Below are positions 1-13,005 of a DNA stretch of 24,600 nt, in pieces. Position 1 is the first letter of the stretch. Every line of letters starts with the position of its first letter. The notes beneath the pieces were generated by a model that made no database searches, was not told the DNA's origin, and saw only the letters and a program-made list of their open reading frames with translations. The translations under genes were made by a program, and so were the position numbers. Source of the stretch: Gallionella sp. (GTDB taxonomy: Bacteria > Pseudomonadota > Gammaproteobacteria > Burkholderiales > Gallionellaceae); contig JAUYGW010000109.1 of NCBI GenBank assembly GCA_030690245.1, positions 1-24,600 of the forward strand. The letters run 5' to 3'.

Positions 1-833
<833 letters not shown>

Positions 834-838
834 AGCTG

Positions 839-1438
839 CTACCGGGCGGATGAGCCGAAGGCGTTATCCGCCACACGGAATGAGCGTAACGTCATCCGCC
901 CGCTATTCATCCCGCTCCCCCCCGCCTTCAGTGTCGCCACATCCACCGCCCAATCATGCGGATATATCCCATCCGCCACGAAGCGATGAAATGAAGAATA
1001 TGGCCAATCGGCAGCGTGTTCCACCAACCCGTGCTTGAACGGATTGATATGCACGTAATCGACATGCGCCGCGTAGTCGCGGTCATCGCGAATGGTATGT
1101 TCCCAGAAACGCCGCTGCCAGATGCCGCGCTCGCCTTTGCGCTCCCGAACTGCCGACAAGCTTTCGGTTTTAGGCAGCGTCTTCGCAAACGCAATCTTGA
1201 TCGCCTTCCATCGCGACGAGTAATCGACATCGCCGGGAGGCAAAGTCCAAACGCAATGCATGTGATCCGGCAACACCACCCAGGCATCGATATGAAACGG
1301 GCGCTGCACACGAACCTGCCGCACCGCATCTCGCAGGGCGTCGATATGCTCGACCAGCAGACGCTCGCGGCGCTCCAGCAGGTTGACCGTGAAGAAATAG
1401 GTTCCCCCAGAAACGCGGTTGCGGCGGTAGTCAGGCAT
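839..1438 (-). CDS. REP-associated tyrosine transposase (RAYT, Y1_Tnp/IS200-like HUH family)
   Basis: RAYTs are single-domain HUH endonucleases related to IS200/IS605 TnpA. They cleave and rejoin single-stranded REP hairpins and are thought to spread REPs. The 199-aa product has the family start MPDYRRNRVSGGTYFFTVNL, the HUH motif DHMHCVW (His59, His61), and the catalytic-tyrosine helix DYVHINPFKHGLV (Tyr128). It also has the conserved RRFWEHTIRDDRDY and WPYSSFHRFV blocks. ATG 1438 is chosen because it matches the family N-terminus; the longer in-frame reading runs back through REP DNA. No Shine-Dalgarno sequence is obvious. The last 20 or so residues (from about 179) are encoded by downstream REP sequences, and the stop lies 5 nt before priA. 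The family is clear and the gene looks intact. Confidence 0.93.
   Translation of the reverse strand: MPDYRRNRVSGGTYFFTVNLLERRERLLVEHIDALRDAVRQVRVQRPFHIDAWVVLPDHMHCVWTLPPGDVDYSSRWKAIKIAFAKTLPKTESLSAVRERKGERGIWQRRFWEHTIRDDRDYAAHVDYVHINPFKHGLVEHAADWPYSSFHRFVADGIYPHDWAVDVATLKAGGSGMNSGRMTLRSFRVADNAFGSSAR
846..901. repeat. Inverted pair of REP sequences overlapping the 3' end of the RAYT gene
   Basis: REP 1 (846-871) runs from GCGGATGAGC to GCGTTATCCGC as an imperfect hairpin. REP 2 (about 876-901) has the related halves GGAATGAGCG and TCATCCGCCC in the opposite sense. The pair resembles a BIME. It forms the coding tail of the RAYT gene and abuts the priA start region. Confidence 0.8.
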
Positions 1439-1462
1439 TGGCGGGGAGTGGCAACAACGCAG

Positions 1463-1541
1463 GTCGGATGAGCGCAGCGTTATCCGACGATGGTCGGATG
1501 CGTATCTCCTGTCGGATAACGCGATGAAACCGCTCATCCGA
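1463..1541. repeat. Inverted pair of REP sequences upstream of the RAYT gene
   Basis: REP 3 (1463-1488) starts GTCGGATGAGCGCAGCG and ends TTATCCGAC. REP 4 (1511-1541) starts GTCGGATAACGCG and ends CGCTCATCCGAC, so it is inverted relative to REP 3. A half copy, GGTCGGATGCG, lies between them at 1492-1502. With the downstream pair, the RAYT gene is bracketed by REPs, the usual arrangement for this family. Confidence 0.85.
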
Positions 1542-1564
1542 CCTACACTGATCTGCATTTAATT

Positions 1565-1963
1565 TCACGGCGTAATTAATTTAATGCTGGGAAAATAGCT
1601 CTGATATCGCCGCGCATCGCGCGTCAGCAGCGGGCAACCGAGCACGGCGGCGTGCGCGCCAATAAAGAAATCGGCCAGTACGTTGTTGGCTTTACCACCT
1701 TGCCGCCGATATTGCGCGAAGGCTTTGCCCGCCAGAAACAAGGCGGGGCGGGGCAATTCCAATACTGTCAGGCCGAGATTTCCGATAGTTTTATCCAGCG
1801 CTTCCACTTTTGAAAATGTCAGTGACAGTTCGGCGTAGATGATGGGGTTGATGGTCAGCGGGTGCACTTTTGATTGCGCGCGCAATTGTGCGATTGACCA
1901 GTCTGCCCATTCCGGATCGTCTTCCAGAACGTCGATCAGCACATTGGTATCGACGAGCAGCAT
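1565..1963 (-). CDS. vapC: PIN-domain ribonuclease toxin, VapC family
   Basis: VapC toxins are Mg2+-dependent PIN-domain RNases that typically cleave tRNA or rRNA and are held inactive by a partner antitoxin. The 132-aa product has the PIN acidic set: Asp5 in LLVDTNVLIDVL, Glu45 in IIYAELS, Asp98 in LADFFIGAHA and Asp116 in LLTRDARRY. Length is normal for the family. Its ATG overlaps the antitoxin stop by one base (TAATG), which implies translational coupling. The downstream neighbour is the REP/RAYT unit. VapC is the likely subtype given the AbrB-type partner; the RNA target cannot be read from sequence. Confidence 0.92.
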   Translation of the reverse strand: MLLVDTNVLIDVLEDDPEWADWSIAQLRAQSKVHPLTINPIIYAELSLTFSKVEALDKTIGNLGLTVLELPRPALFLAGKAFAQYRRQGGKANNVLADFFIGAHAAVLGCPLLTRDARRYQSYFPSIKLITP

Positions 1964-2202
1964 TAACTATTGCCGCGCAGCAGTGCCATCAAATCATCGG
2001 TACGCCATTTAATATCCGCCTTGCCGCGAGCGGCCTCGAAGCGATCCGGCTTGCGGCTGGCGCGTGCGCCGACTTTGTGTATGACTACATCGCCCTCCCG
2101 ATTGACCGCGAACTGCACCGAGCAACCCGGTGCCATGTTGAGCGCATCGCGAATCTGCTTGGGGATGGTGACTTGGCCTTTGCTGGTAAGTGTAGTGGTC
2201 AT
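1963..2202 (-). CDS. vapB: AbrB/MazE-type (SpoVT-AbrB fold) antitoxin
   Basis: The 79-aa product starts MTTTLTSKGQVTIPKQIRDAL, the classic swapped-hairpin AbrB DNA-binding motif, through about residue 50. Its C-terminal part (RKPDRFEAARGKADIKWRTDDLMAL) would wrap the toxin. ATG 2202 is preferred to an in-frame start 66 nt upstream because it begins at the conserved domain and has GAGG 6 nt upstream. Proteins of this type neutralise the adjacent PIN toxin and repress their own promoter. A perfect inverted repeat overlaps the predicted -10 box just upstream. Confidence 0.92.
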   Translation of the reverse strand: MTTTLTSKGQVTIPKQIRDALNMAPGCSVQFAVNREGDVVIHKVGARASRKPDRFEAARGKADIKWRTDDLMALLRGNS

Positions 2203-2232
2203 GACAATCCTCGCTGATGTATTACGTGGCTG

Positions 2233-2264
2233 GGTATTGTAATACCGCAAAAAAATACCGACAA
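2233..2264 (-). promoter_or_regulatory. Predicted promoter and operator of the toxin-antitoxin operon
   Basis: On the minus strand, -35 TTGTCG (2259-2264) and -10 TACAAT (2236-2241) are separated by 17 nt. The inverted repeat GGTATT-gt-AATACC (2233-2246) overlays the -10 box. A third half-site, AATACC, lies at about 2254-2259. This fits autorepression by an AbrB-type antitoxin. It is inferred from sequence only. Confidence 0.6.
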
Positions 2265-2293
2265 GCAAATTACTTGGCGTGTAAGGAGCGCAT

Positions 2294-2327
2294 AAAAAAA
2301 GCCGCAGGAAATGCCTGCGGCTTTTTG
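2294..2327. terminator. Bidirectional intrinsic terminator after hemE
   Basis: The stem is GCCGCAGG (2301-2308) with CCTGCGGC (2314-2321) and a 5-nt loop. There is an A tract on the left and a T tract on the right, so it can act on both strands. It lies 15-45 nt past the hemE stop and separates hemE from the toxin-antitoxin promoter. Confidence 0.9.
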
Positions 2328-2341
2328 TTCAAGCGGCTTGT

Positions 2342-3406
2342 TTAATGATACTTGCGGCTCAGCTCGTGCACCGCAGCAACCAGTGCCGCGACATGTTCCG
2401 GGTTGGTGTGTTGCGAGATGCCGTGGCCCAGGTTGAACACATGGCCGCTGCCGTAGCCGTAGCTGCTGAGCACTTTTTCTGTTTCGGCACGAATCGCATC
2501 GGGCGAGGCAAATAAGACTGCCGGGTCGAGGTTGCCCTGCAGCGCGACTTTATGGCCGACCTTCTGCCGTGCGATGCCGATATCCATGGTCCAGTCCAGG
2601 CCGATCGCATCGCAGCCGGTGTCGGCGATGCTTTCGATCCACAGACCGCCGCCCTTGGTGAACACGATGTTCGGGATGCGCACGCCGTCTTTTTCCTTGA
2701 TCAGGCCGTCGACGATGCGCTGCGTATAGGCCAGCGAGAATTCGTGGAACGCCGCATGCGACAGCACGCCGCCCCAGGAATCGAAGATCATCACGGCCTG
2801 CGCACCGGCTTCAATTTGCGCATTCAGGTAGGCGATCACCGCCTGGGTGGTCACTTCGAGGATGTGGTGCATCAGCTTGGGCTCGTTGTACATCAAGGTC
2901 TTCACCCTGGCGTAATCGTCGCTGCCGCCGCCTTCGACCATGTAGCAGGACAGCGTGAACGGGCTGCCGGAGAAACCGATCAGCGGCACGCGGCCATCCA
3001 GTGTCTTGCGGATCTGCGTCACGGCGTCGGTGACATAGCGCAGATCCTTGCCGATGTCCGGCACGCGCAGCGCCTTGATCGCCGCTTCGTCGCGCAACGG
3101 GCGCTCGAACTTCGGGCCTTCGCCATCGGAAAAATACAGGCCCAGCCCCATCGCATCCGGTACGGTCAGGATGTCCGAGAACAGGATCGCCGCATCCAGC
3201 GGGAAACGATCCAGCGGTTGCAGCGTCACCTCAGTGGCATAGTCCGGGTTCTTGCACAGGCCGAGGAAGCTGCCGGCGCGTTTGCGCGTTTCGCGGTACT
3301 CCGGCAGAAAACGACCGGCCTGGCGCATCATCCACATTGGCGTGTAGTCGGTCGGCTGGCGCAGCAACGCGCGCAGGAAGGTGTCGTTTTTCAGTTTGAA
3401 GTTCAT
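2342..3406 (-). CDS. hemE: Uroporphyrinogen III decarboxylase
   Basis: HemE removes four acetate carboxyls from uroporphyrinogen III to give coproporphyrinogen III in cytosolic heme synthesis. The 354-aa length is standard. The substrate-binding block [15 protein letters not shown] is at residues 27-41, the catalytic Asp78 is in AAILFSDIL, and [19 protein letters not shown] follows in mid-protein. The ATG at 3406 is preceded by AAAGGT. It lies downstream of gltD with a 57-nt gap that is largely a palindromic repeat, and it ends at a strong terminator. In many betaproteobacteria hemE is next to priA (recalled); here a RAYT/toxin-antitoxin island separates them. Confidence 0.98.
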   Translation of the reverse strand: MNFKLKNDTFLRALLRQPTDYTPMWMMRQAGRFLPEYRETRKRAGSFLGLCKNPDYATEVTLQPLDRFPLDAAILFSDILTVPDAMGLGLYFSDGEGPKFERPLRDEAAIKALRVPDIGKDLRYVTDAVTQIRKTLDGRVPLIGFSGSPFTLSCYMVEGGGSDDYARVKTLMYNEPKLMHHILEVTTQAVIAYLNAQIEAGAQAVMIFDSWGGVLSHAAFHEFSLAYTQRIVDGLIKEKDGVRIPNIVFTKGGGLWIESIADTGCDAIGLDWTMDIGIARQKVGHKVALQGNLDPAVLFASPDAIRAETEKVLSSYGYGSGHVFNLGHGISQHTNPEHVAALVAAVHELSRKYH

Positions 3407-3436
3407 ATTTACCTTTGATAATTTTTCTTGTCGTTC

Positions 3437-3460
3437 GGGCGGGATGAATCCCGCCCCTAC
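3437..3460. repeat. 24-bp palindromic repeat, GTAGGGGC family, after gltD
   Basis: The perfect arms GGGCGGGAT (3437-3445) and ATCCCGCCC (3448-3456) are separated by GA, followed by CTAC. It begins 3 nt beyond the gltD stop codon. The same architecture, with different middle bases, recurs at 4951-4974 and 8234-8257. Confidence 0.85.
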
Positions 3461-3463
3461 AGG

Positions 3464-4933
3464 TCAGCGCGGCAAAACGGTGCTGCCCATCAAAAACTCG
3501 TCCACCGCACGCGCGCACTGGCGGCCTTCGCGGATCGCCCACACCACCAGCGACTGGCCGCGGCGCATGTCGCCCGCGGCGAACACCTTGTCCCGGCTGG
3601 TGCGGTAATTCTCGCTGTCGGCCTTGACGTTGCCGCGCGCATCCTTCTCCACACCGAATGCATCCAGTACCGGCTGCAACGGGTTGGTGAAGCCCATCGC
3701 CAAGAAAACCAGGTCGGCCTTCAGTTCGAATTCGCTGCCGGCGATCTCGCTCATCCTGCCGTCCTTCCATTCGACGCGCACCGCTTTGATGGCCTTGAGC
3801 ACGCCCTTCTCGCCGATGAACTCCTTGGTGGCAATCGCCCAGTCGCGCGAGCAGCCTTCGTCGTGCGAGCTGGAGGTGCGCAGCTTGAGCGGCCAGTTCG
3901 GCCACACCAGCGATTTGTTCTCCTGCTCGGGCGGACGCGGCATCACTTCGATCTGCGTCACCGAGGCCGCGCCGTGGCGGTTCGATGTACCCACGCAATC
4001 GGAACCGGTATCGCCGCCGCCGATCACCACCACATGCTTGCCCTTCGCGTTGATCGGGTTCTTGCCGTCGCCGGCCACTTCCTTATTCTGCGGGATCAGG
4101 AACTCCAGCGCGTAATGCACGCCTTTCAGTTCGCGTCCCGGCATCGGCAGGTCGCGCGGCTGTTCCGAGCCGCCAGCCAGGATCACCGCGTCGAACTTCT
4201 TCAGCAATTCGTCCGGCGTAACCGTCTTCTTTGCATCGTTCGCCACGCCCTTGGCCAGCATACCCTTGCCTGGTTTTTCCTTGCCGACGAAGGTGCCGGT
4301 CTGGAACTTCACGCCCTCGGCCTCGAGCTGCGCCATGCGCCAGTCGATCAGGCGCTTGTCGAGCTTGAAGTCCGGGATGCCGTAGCGCAGCAGGCCGCCG
4401 ATGCGGCTGTTCTTCTCGAACACGGTAACCGCATGGCCGGCGCGCGCCAGTTGCTGCGCCGCCGCCAGTCCCGCGGGGCCGGAACCGATCACGGCAACCT
4501 TCTTGCCGGTCTTCTTCGTAGCTGGTTGCGGCACTACCCAGCCGTTCTCGCCGCCCTTGTCGATGAGGAAGTGTTCGATGGACTTGATTCCCACCGCATC
4601 GCCGTCGATGTTCACCGTGCAGGCCGCCTCGCATGGCGCGGGGCAGATGCGCCCGGTGAACTCGGGGAAGTTGTTGGTGGAATGCAGCACCTCCAGCGCT
4701 TCGCGCCAGTTGCCCCGGTACACCAGGTCGTTCCAGTCCGGGATGATATTGTTGACTGGGCAGCCCGAAGTGCAAAAAGGGATGCCGCAATCCATGCAGC
4801 GCGCGCCCTGTATCCTGGCCTGCTCGTCGGTCAGGTGCAGCGTGAACTCGCGGTAATTTTTCAGCCGCTTCTCCACCGGCAGGCTGGCTTCACTCTGCCG
4901 CTGGAATTCGATGAATCCGGTGATCTTGCCCAT
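3464..4933 (-). CDS. gltD: Glutamate synthase (NADPH) small subunit
   Basis: GltD takes electrons from NADPH via FAD and passes them through iron-sulfur clusters to GltB for ammonia assimilation (GOGAT). The 489-aa product has the N-terminal cysteine clusters [14 protein letters not shown] (Cys46, 49, 54, 58) and CPAPCEAAC (Cys97, 101, 105). The FAD dinucleotide fold is [13 protein letters not shown] (about 148-160), and the NADPH fold is [28 protein letters not shown] near the C-terminus is typical. The ATG lies 2 nt after the gltB stop, and its ribosome site (AAGGTGAG) sits in the gltB 3' end, so the genes are one operon with likely coupling. Confidence 0.98.
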   Translation of the reverse strand: MGKITGFIEFQRQSEASLPVEKRLKNYREFTLHLTDEQARIQGARCMDCGIPFCTSGCPVNNIIPDWNDLVYRGNWREALEVLHSTNNFPEFTGRICPAPCEAACTVNIDGDAVGIKSIEHFLIDKGGENGWVVPQPATKKTGKKVAVIGSGPAGLAAAQQLARAGHAVTVFEKNSRIGGLLRYGIPDFKLDKRLIDWRMAQLEAEGVKFQTGTFVGKEKPGKGMLAKGVANDAKKTVTPDELLKKFDAVILAGGSEQPRDLPMPGRELKGVHYALEFLIPQNKEVAGDGKNPINAKGKHVVVIGGGDTGSDCVGTSNRHGAASVTQIEVMPRPPEQENKSLVWPNWPLKLRTSSSHDEGCSRDWAIATKEFIGEKGVLKAIKAVRVEWKDGRMSEIAGSEFELKADLVFLAMGFTNPLQPVLDAFGVEKDARGNVKADSENYRTSRDKVFAAGDMRRGQSLVVWAIREGRQCARAVDEFLMGSTVLPR

Positions 4934-4935
4934 AA

Positions 4936-9648
<4,713 letters not shown>

Positions 9649-9670
9649 GGTGTTCCCCAATTCATACAAA

Positions 9671-9717
9671 CGGGTATGGCGAGTTGCCACCCCTGATAAT
9701 GAAACTCGCCATGCCCG
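9671..9717. repeat. Long hairpin upstream of gltB
   Basis: ATGGCGAGTT (9676-9685) pairs perfectly with AACTCGCCAT (9703-9712). After one mismatch it extends with CGGG/CCCG, giving a 15-position stem and a 17-nt loop. It lies 22 nt upstream of the chosen gltB start. It could be a leader structure or another palindromic repeat. Confidence 0.65.
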
Positions 9718-9720
9718 TTC

Positions 9721-9756
9721 CCCCTATCCAACTTTCCCCCGCAAGCGGGAGAAAGG
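9721..9756. repeat. Palindromic repeat of the CCCGCAAGCGGG type
   Basis: CTTTC...CCCGCAAGCGGG...GAAAG spans 9732-9755 and follows CCCCTATCCAA. It is the same kind of sequence as the insertion in priA. It lies between the gltB leader hairpin and the dgt terminator. Confidence 0.75.
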
Positions 9757-9808
9757 GCAAACGAATCGCTGCGCGAGTTCCACGTTAAATAGCCCATTCA
9801 ATAAAGCC

Positions 9809-9832
9809 AAAAAATGGCGGCACATGCCGCCA
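9809..9832 (-). terminator. Intrinsic terminator downstream of dgt
   Basis: On the minus strand a 7-bp stem, TGGCGGC/GCCGCCA with loop ATGT, is followed by TTTTTT. It lies about 80 nt past the dgt stop. It separates dgt from the gltB leader, so gltBD probably has its own promoter in 9691-9808, although I see no convincing -35/-10 pair there. Confidence 0.88.
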
Positions 9833-9911
9833 CGTCAAATACAAAAGCGAAAGGGCGGGGATTTTACCTTGTCTCCGAACTATGGGCAACCGCTCCGGAA
9901 CGGCGCGGGCG

Positions 9912-11054
9912 CTAGAAGCCGACCGGCATTTCTTCCACCGCGAAAATGCGGCGGTGTTCGCGGATGGCATAGCGGTCGGTCATGCCGGCGATATAGTCGG
10001 CCACCGCGCGCGCGCGATCCGGCTCCGCCTGCCCGGCCAGCGGCTGGAATTGCGGCGGCAGCAGGCGGCTGTCGCTCATGAAAATGCCGAACAAATCACC
10101 GATGATGCGCTGCGCCTTGGCGCTCATGCGCATCACGAGGTAATGGCGGTACAAATGGGTGTGCAGGAAACTTTTCAGCGCACGCTGCCGCTCATTCATC
10201 TCCGGGCTGAAGGCGATCATCGCCGCCGCGCCGCGCACCTCTTCTATCGTAGCCGGATTCTGCGCGGCGATATTGCACTCGCTCTGCTGTATCAGGTCGG
10301 ACACCAGCGTGTTGATCATGCGCCGCACGGTTTCATGCACCACGCGCCGCTCGTGCAGGTCGGGATAGTCGCGGCGCACTTCCTGCAAATGCGTTGCCAC
10401 CAGCGGCACGGTGGAGAGTTGCTCGAGCGTGATCAATCCGGAACGCAGGCCGTCGTCCACGTCGTGATTGTTGTAGGCGATCTCGTCGGCAAGGTTGGCG
10501 ATCTGCGCCTCCAGCGAGGGACGGCGGTTTTGCAGAAATCGTTCGCCCAGTTGACCGAGTTGCGCGGCGTGATCCGCAGAGCAATGCTTGAGGATGCCTT
10601 CGCGCGTCTCAAAACACAGGTTCAACCCGTCAAATGCGGCATAGCGTTCTTCCAGCAAGTCCACGACGCGCAGCGATTGCAGATTATGCTCGAAGCCGCC
10701 GTAGGCTTTCATGCAGGCATTCAGCGCATCCTGCCCGGCATGGCCGAACGGCGTATGCCCGAGGTCATGCGCGAGGGAAATCGCTTCGGCGAGGTCTTCG
10801 TTCAGGCGGAGTCGGCGCGCGATGGAGCGGGCGATTTGCGCGACTTCGATGCTGTGGGTCAGGCGGGTGCGGAACAGGTCGCCTTCGTGATTCACGAATA
10901 CCTGGGTCTTGTATTCGAGGCGGCGAAACGCGCCGGAATGGATGATGCGGTCGCGGTCGCGCTGGAATTCGCTGCGGCTGTGCGGCGCGGCCTCGGCAAT
11001 CCTGCGACCGCACGAGTTGATCTCGCTAACGGCATAGGGGGCGAGTTCAGTCAT
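9912..11054 (-). CDS. dgt: dGTPase-like deoxynucleotide triphosphohydrolase (HD domain)
   Basis: This family hydrolyses dNTPs, classically dGTP, to deoxynucleoside and triphosphate. The product is 380 aa from ATG 11054. The HD metal site is visible as His67 in [18 protein letters not shown], His96-Asp97 in [15 protein letters not shown], and NHDVDDGL further on. [15 protein letters not shown] near residue 39 is also characteristic. A TTG start six codons upstream is possible but less likely; neither has a strong ribosome site. Family knowledge suggests true substrate preference varies, so a dGTPase-like call is safer than strict dGTPase. The 5' flank is a repeat element shared with the aroB 3' end. 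Confidence 0.93.
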   Translation of the reverse strand: MTELAPYAVSEINSCGRRIAEAAPHSRSEFQRDRDRIIHSGAFRRLEYKTQVFVNHEGDLFRTRLTHSIEVAQIARSIARRLRLNEDLAEAISLAHDLGHTPFGHAGQDALNACMKAYGGFEHNLQSLRVVDLLEERYAAFDGLNLCFETREGILKHCSADHAAQLGQLGERFLQNRRPSLEAQIANLADEIAYNNHDVDDGLRSGLITLEQLSTVPLVATHLQEVRRDYPDLHERRVVHETVRRMINTLVSDLIQQSECNIAAQNPATIEEVRGAAAMIAFSPEMNERQRALKSFLHTHLYRHYLVMRMSAKAQRIIGDLFGIFMSDSRLLPPQFQPLAGQAEPDRARAVADYIAGMTDRYAIREHRRIFAVEEMPVGF

Positions 11055-11080
11055 TTCGTTTTCAACTTGCAAGGGCTATC

Positions 11081-11219
11081 AGCCACGGATTAACACGGAT
11101 CATCACGGATAGGCATGATGATAAACAGAACTCACCATGCACCCGCCGAACTGGCTCGGGGCCTGCCTTGGCATAAAAATATCCGTTTTTTCCTTGTAAA
11201 TCCGTGTTCATCCGTGGCT
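11081..11219. repeat. MITE-like element with CCACGGAT terminal inverted repeats (copy A)
   Basis: The left end AGCCACGGATTAACACGGAT (11081-11100), plus another CACGGAT unit to 11110, is the inverted counterpart of ATCCGTGTTCATCCGTGGCT (11200-11219). The ends are built of roughly 10-bp CACGGATnAA units. The 90-bp interior has no gene. The right end supplies the last codons and stop of aroB. A second copy lies at 21158-21289. Confidence 0.85.
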
Positions 11220-12305
11220 AACTGCCGCTTGAGCAGCCTCCAGAGTCTGCCGCAACAATTCTTCCGGCACCTCGCCGTAAACCACGGCTCGCCCGATTTC
11301 CTTGAGCAGTACGAAGCGCATCTTGCCACCCTCCACTTTCTTGTCCAGCCCCATCAGATCGAGGTATTTTTCCACGCCCAGATCGGGGGCGACGGCGGGC
11401 AGCCCGGCGCGTTCGAACAGACTGCGGATGCGCGCCACATCCTGCGCGCTGATCCAGCCCAGACGCTGGGACAAGTCCGCAGCCATGATGGTGCCCGCCG
11501 CCACGCCCTCGCCATGCAGCCAGTTGCCGTAGCCCATGCCCGACTCGATCGCGTGACCGAAAGTGTGCCCCAGATTCAGCAAGGCGCGCTCGCCGCTTTC
11601 GCGTTCATCCGCCGCGACGACCTCGGCCTTGTTGCGGCAACTTCGCGCGATGGCATATTGCAGCGCTTCCGTATCGCGCGCGAGCAGCTTGTCCATGTTC
11701 TGCTCCAGCCATTCGAAAAACGGCAGATCGCGAATCAGGCCGTACTTGATGACCTCTGCAAGGCCCGCCGCGAGTTCGTTGTCCGGCAGGGTATTCAGCG
11801 TGGCTGTATCCGCCAGCACCACCTGCGGCTGGTAGAACGCGCCGATCATGTTCTTGCCGAGGGGATGATTGATGCCGGTCTTGCCGCCCACCGAAGAATC
11901 GACCTGCGCGAGCAGCGTGGTCGGAATCTGGATGAACGGCACGCCGCGCAGATAGGTCGCGGCTGCATAGCCCGTCATGTCGCCGATCACGCCGCCGCCG
12001 AGCGCGATCAACGGTGTAGTCCGTTCGCAGCGACTGGTCAGCAGCGCATCGTAAATCAGGTTGAGCGTGGCGGAGTTTTTATGCTGCTCGCCATCCGGCA
12101 GGATGATCGGCATGCTGCTGACACCGATGCTTTGCAGCGTTTGCCGGAGTTTCTCCAGATAGAGCGGTGCGACCGTCGTGTTGGTCACGATGGCGGCCCG
12201 CTTGCGCGGCAAAACGCGTTGCAGCAATTCTGCCTGGCGGAGCAGCCCGCTGCCGATAAATATCGGATAGCTGCGCTCCCCTAATCCTACTGTCAGTGTT
12301 TGCAT
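11208..12305 (-). CDS. aroB: 3-dehydroquinate synthase
   Basis: AroB converts DAHP to 3-dehydroquinate, step two of the shikimate pathway, using NAD+ and a divalent metal. The product is 365 aa. It begins [20 protein letters not shown], and the NAD/substrate region includes [38 protein letters not shown] and [12 protein letters not shown]. The metal-binding [12 protein letters not shown] is present. ATG 12305 is preferred over the adjacent ATG 12308 because GGAAG is then a few bases further away and the family start MxTLTV is matched. It is downstream of aroK in an aroKB pair. The final residues SHG and the TGA stop come from a repeat element. Confidence 0.97.
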   Translation of the reverse strand: MQTLTVGLGERSYPIFIGSGLLRQAELLQRVLPRKRAAIVTNTTVAPLYLEKLRQTLQSIGVSSMPIILPDGEQHKNSATLNLIYDALLTSRCERTTPLIALGGGVIGDMTGYAAATYLRGVPFIQIPTTLLAQVDSSVGGKTGINHPLGKNMIGAFYQPQVVLADTATLNTLPDNELAAGLAEVIKYGLIRDLPFFEWLEQNMDKLLARDTEALQYAIARSCRNKAEVVAADERESGERALLNLGHTFGHAIESGMGYGNWLHGEGVAAGTIMAADLSQRLGWISAQDVARIRSLFERAGLPAVAPDLGVEKYLDLMGLDKKVEGGKMRFVLLKEIGRAVVYGEVPEELLRQTLEAAQAAVSHG

Positions 12306-12323
12306 CATCTTCCGGTCAATTCG

Positions 12324-12345
12324 GCAGGAGCGCGGTGCCCCTACC
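12324..12345. repeat. Degenerate half of a GTAGGGGC-type repeat between aroK and aroB
   Basis: On the minus strand GTAGGGGCACCGCGCTCC follows the aroK stop directly. It begins like the 24-bp palindromes around gltBD but its second arm is not complementary, so it may be a decayed copy. Confidence 0.4.
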
Positions 12346-12347
12346 CG

Positions 12348-12935
12348 TTATTTTTTCCTGAGCTTCTCTATTTCATCCACCAAATGCAGCATCAGAGCAT
12401 ATGCGCTTTGTTTGCCGCTCTGCATGACGATATCCGCAACCTGCAGGTACAAGGGATCGCGCTGCTGGAACAGCTCCGTCAATTTGGCATGCGGATCGGC
12501 GGTTTGCAACAGCGGACGGTTACGGTCATGCTTTGTGCGCTGCCATAGATCATGCACGCTTGCCTTCAGGTAGATGACGATACCGTTCTGTTGCAGCAAC
12601 TCACGACTCTGTTCCGCCAGCACCGCGCCGCCGCCGGTTGCCAGAACCATGTTGTCGCGCTCCACCAGATCGCGAATGGCCGCAGTTTCGCGCTGACGAA
12701 AGCCGGTCTCGCCCTCGATGTCAAAGATATGCGGGATGGTCACGCCGGTGCGCTGCTGGATTTCCTCGTCGCTGTCCACAAAGACCTTGCCCAGATGTTT
12801 GGCCAGCGCTCGCCCCAGAGTGGTTTTGCCCGACCCCATCAGGCCGACCAGAATCAGGTTGCCTGATTGAAACTTGCGGCTGCCCTCTTGTCGACTGCTT
12901 GGCTGGGAGCGATTGTTTGGTTGACTGCTTTGCAT
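12348..12935 (-). CDS. aroK: Shikimate kinase
   Basis: AroK phosphorylates shikimate at O3 with ATP. The 195-aa product has the Walker A motif GLMGSGKTTLGR (31-42), the shikimate-binding aspartates in VFVDSDEEI (Asp54/Asp56), the glycine loop ATGGGAV, and the lid RNRPLL. The conserved core starts near residue 25. The preceding Ser/Gln/Asn-rich segment (MQSSQPNNRSQPSSRQEGSR) is longer than usual and probably disordered. No later start codon in frame would keep the Walker A strand, so ATG 12935 is used although its ribosome site is weak. It sits just downstream of the pilQ terminator and upstream of aroB, the common proteobacterial pilQ-aroK-aroB order. Confidence 0.96.
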   Translation of the reverse strand: MQSSQPNNRSQPSSRQEGSRKFQSGNLILVGLMGSGKTTLGRALAKHLGKVFVDSDEEIQQRTGVTIPHIFDIEGETGFRQRETAAIRDLVERDNMVLATGGGAVLAEQSRELLQQNGIVIYLKASVHDLWQRTKHDRNRPLLQTADPHAKLTELFQQRDPLYLQVADIVMQSGKQSAYALMLHLVDEIEKLRKK

Positions 12936-12951
12936 GCCGCCATTGTAAACG

Positions 12952-12981
12952 ATAAAAACAAAAGCCCGGACTGAGCCGGGC
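12952..12981 (-). terminator. Intrinsic terminator of the pilMNOPQ operon
   Basis: On the minus strand the stem GCCCGG/CCGGGC (12976-12981 with 12964-12969) has a 6-nt loop and is followed by a T-rich run (TTTTGTTTTT). It lies 25 nt past the pilQ stop and 16 nt before aroK, so aroKB may rely on read-through or a very close promoter. Confidence 0.8.
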
Positions 12982-13005
12982 CTATGCTTGGCTGATCTGC
13001 AAAAA

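Noticed and set aside
839..1558. Complete IS200/IS605 insertion sequence
   Set aside because: There is a single Y1 transposase without tnpB, and REP hairpins rather than IS ends. The conserved blocks fit RAYT, a domesticated type.
11081..11219. CRISPR-like array, because CACGGAT units recur
   Set aside because: The units are adjacent, about 10 bp apart, with no spacers, and face each other as inverted ends. There are no cas genes.
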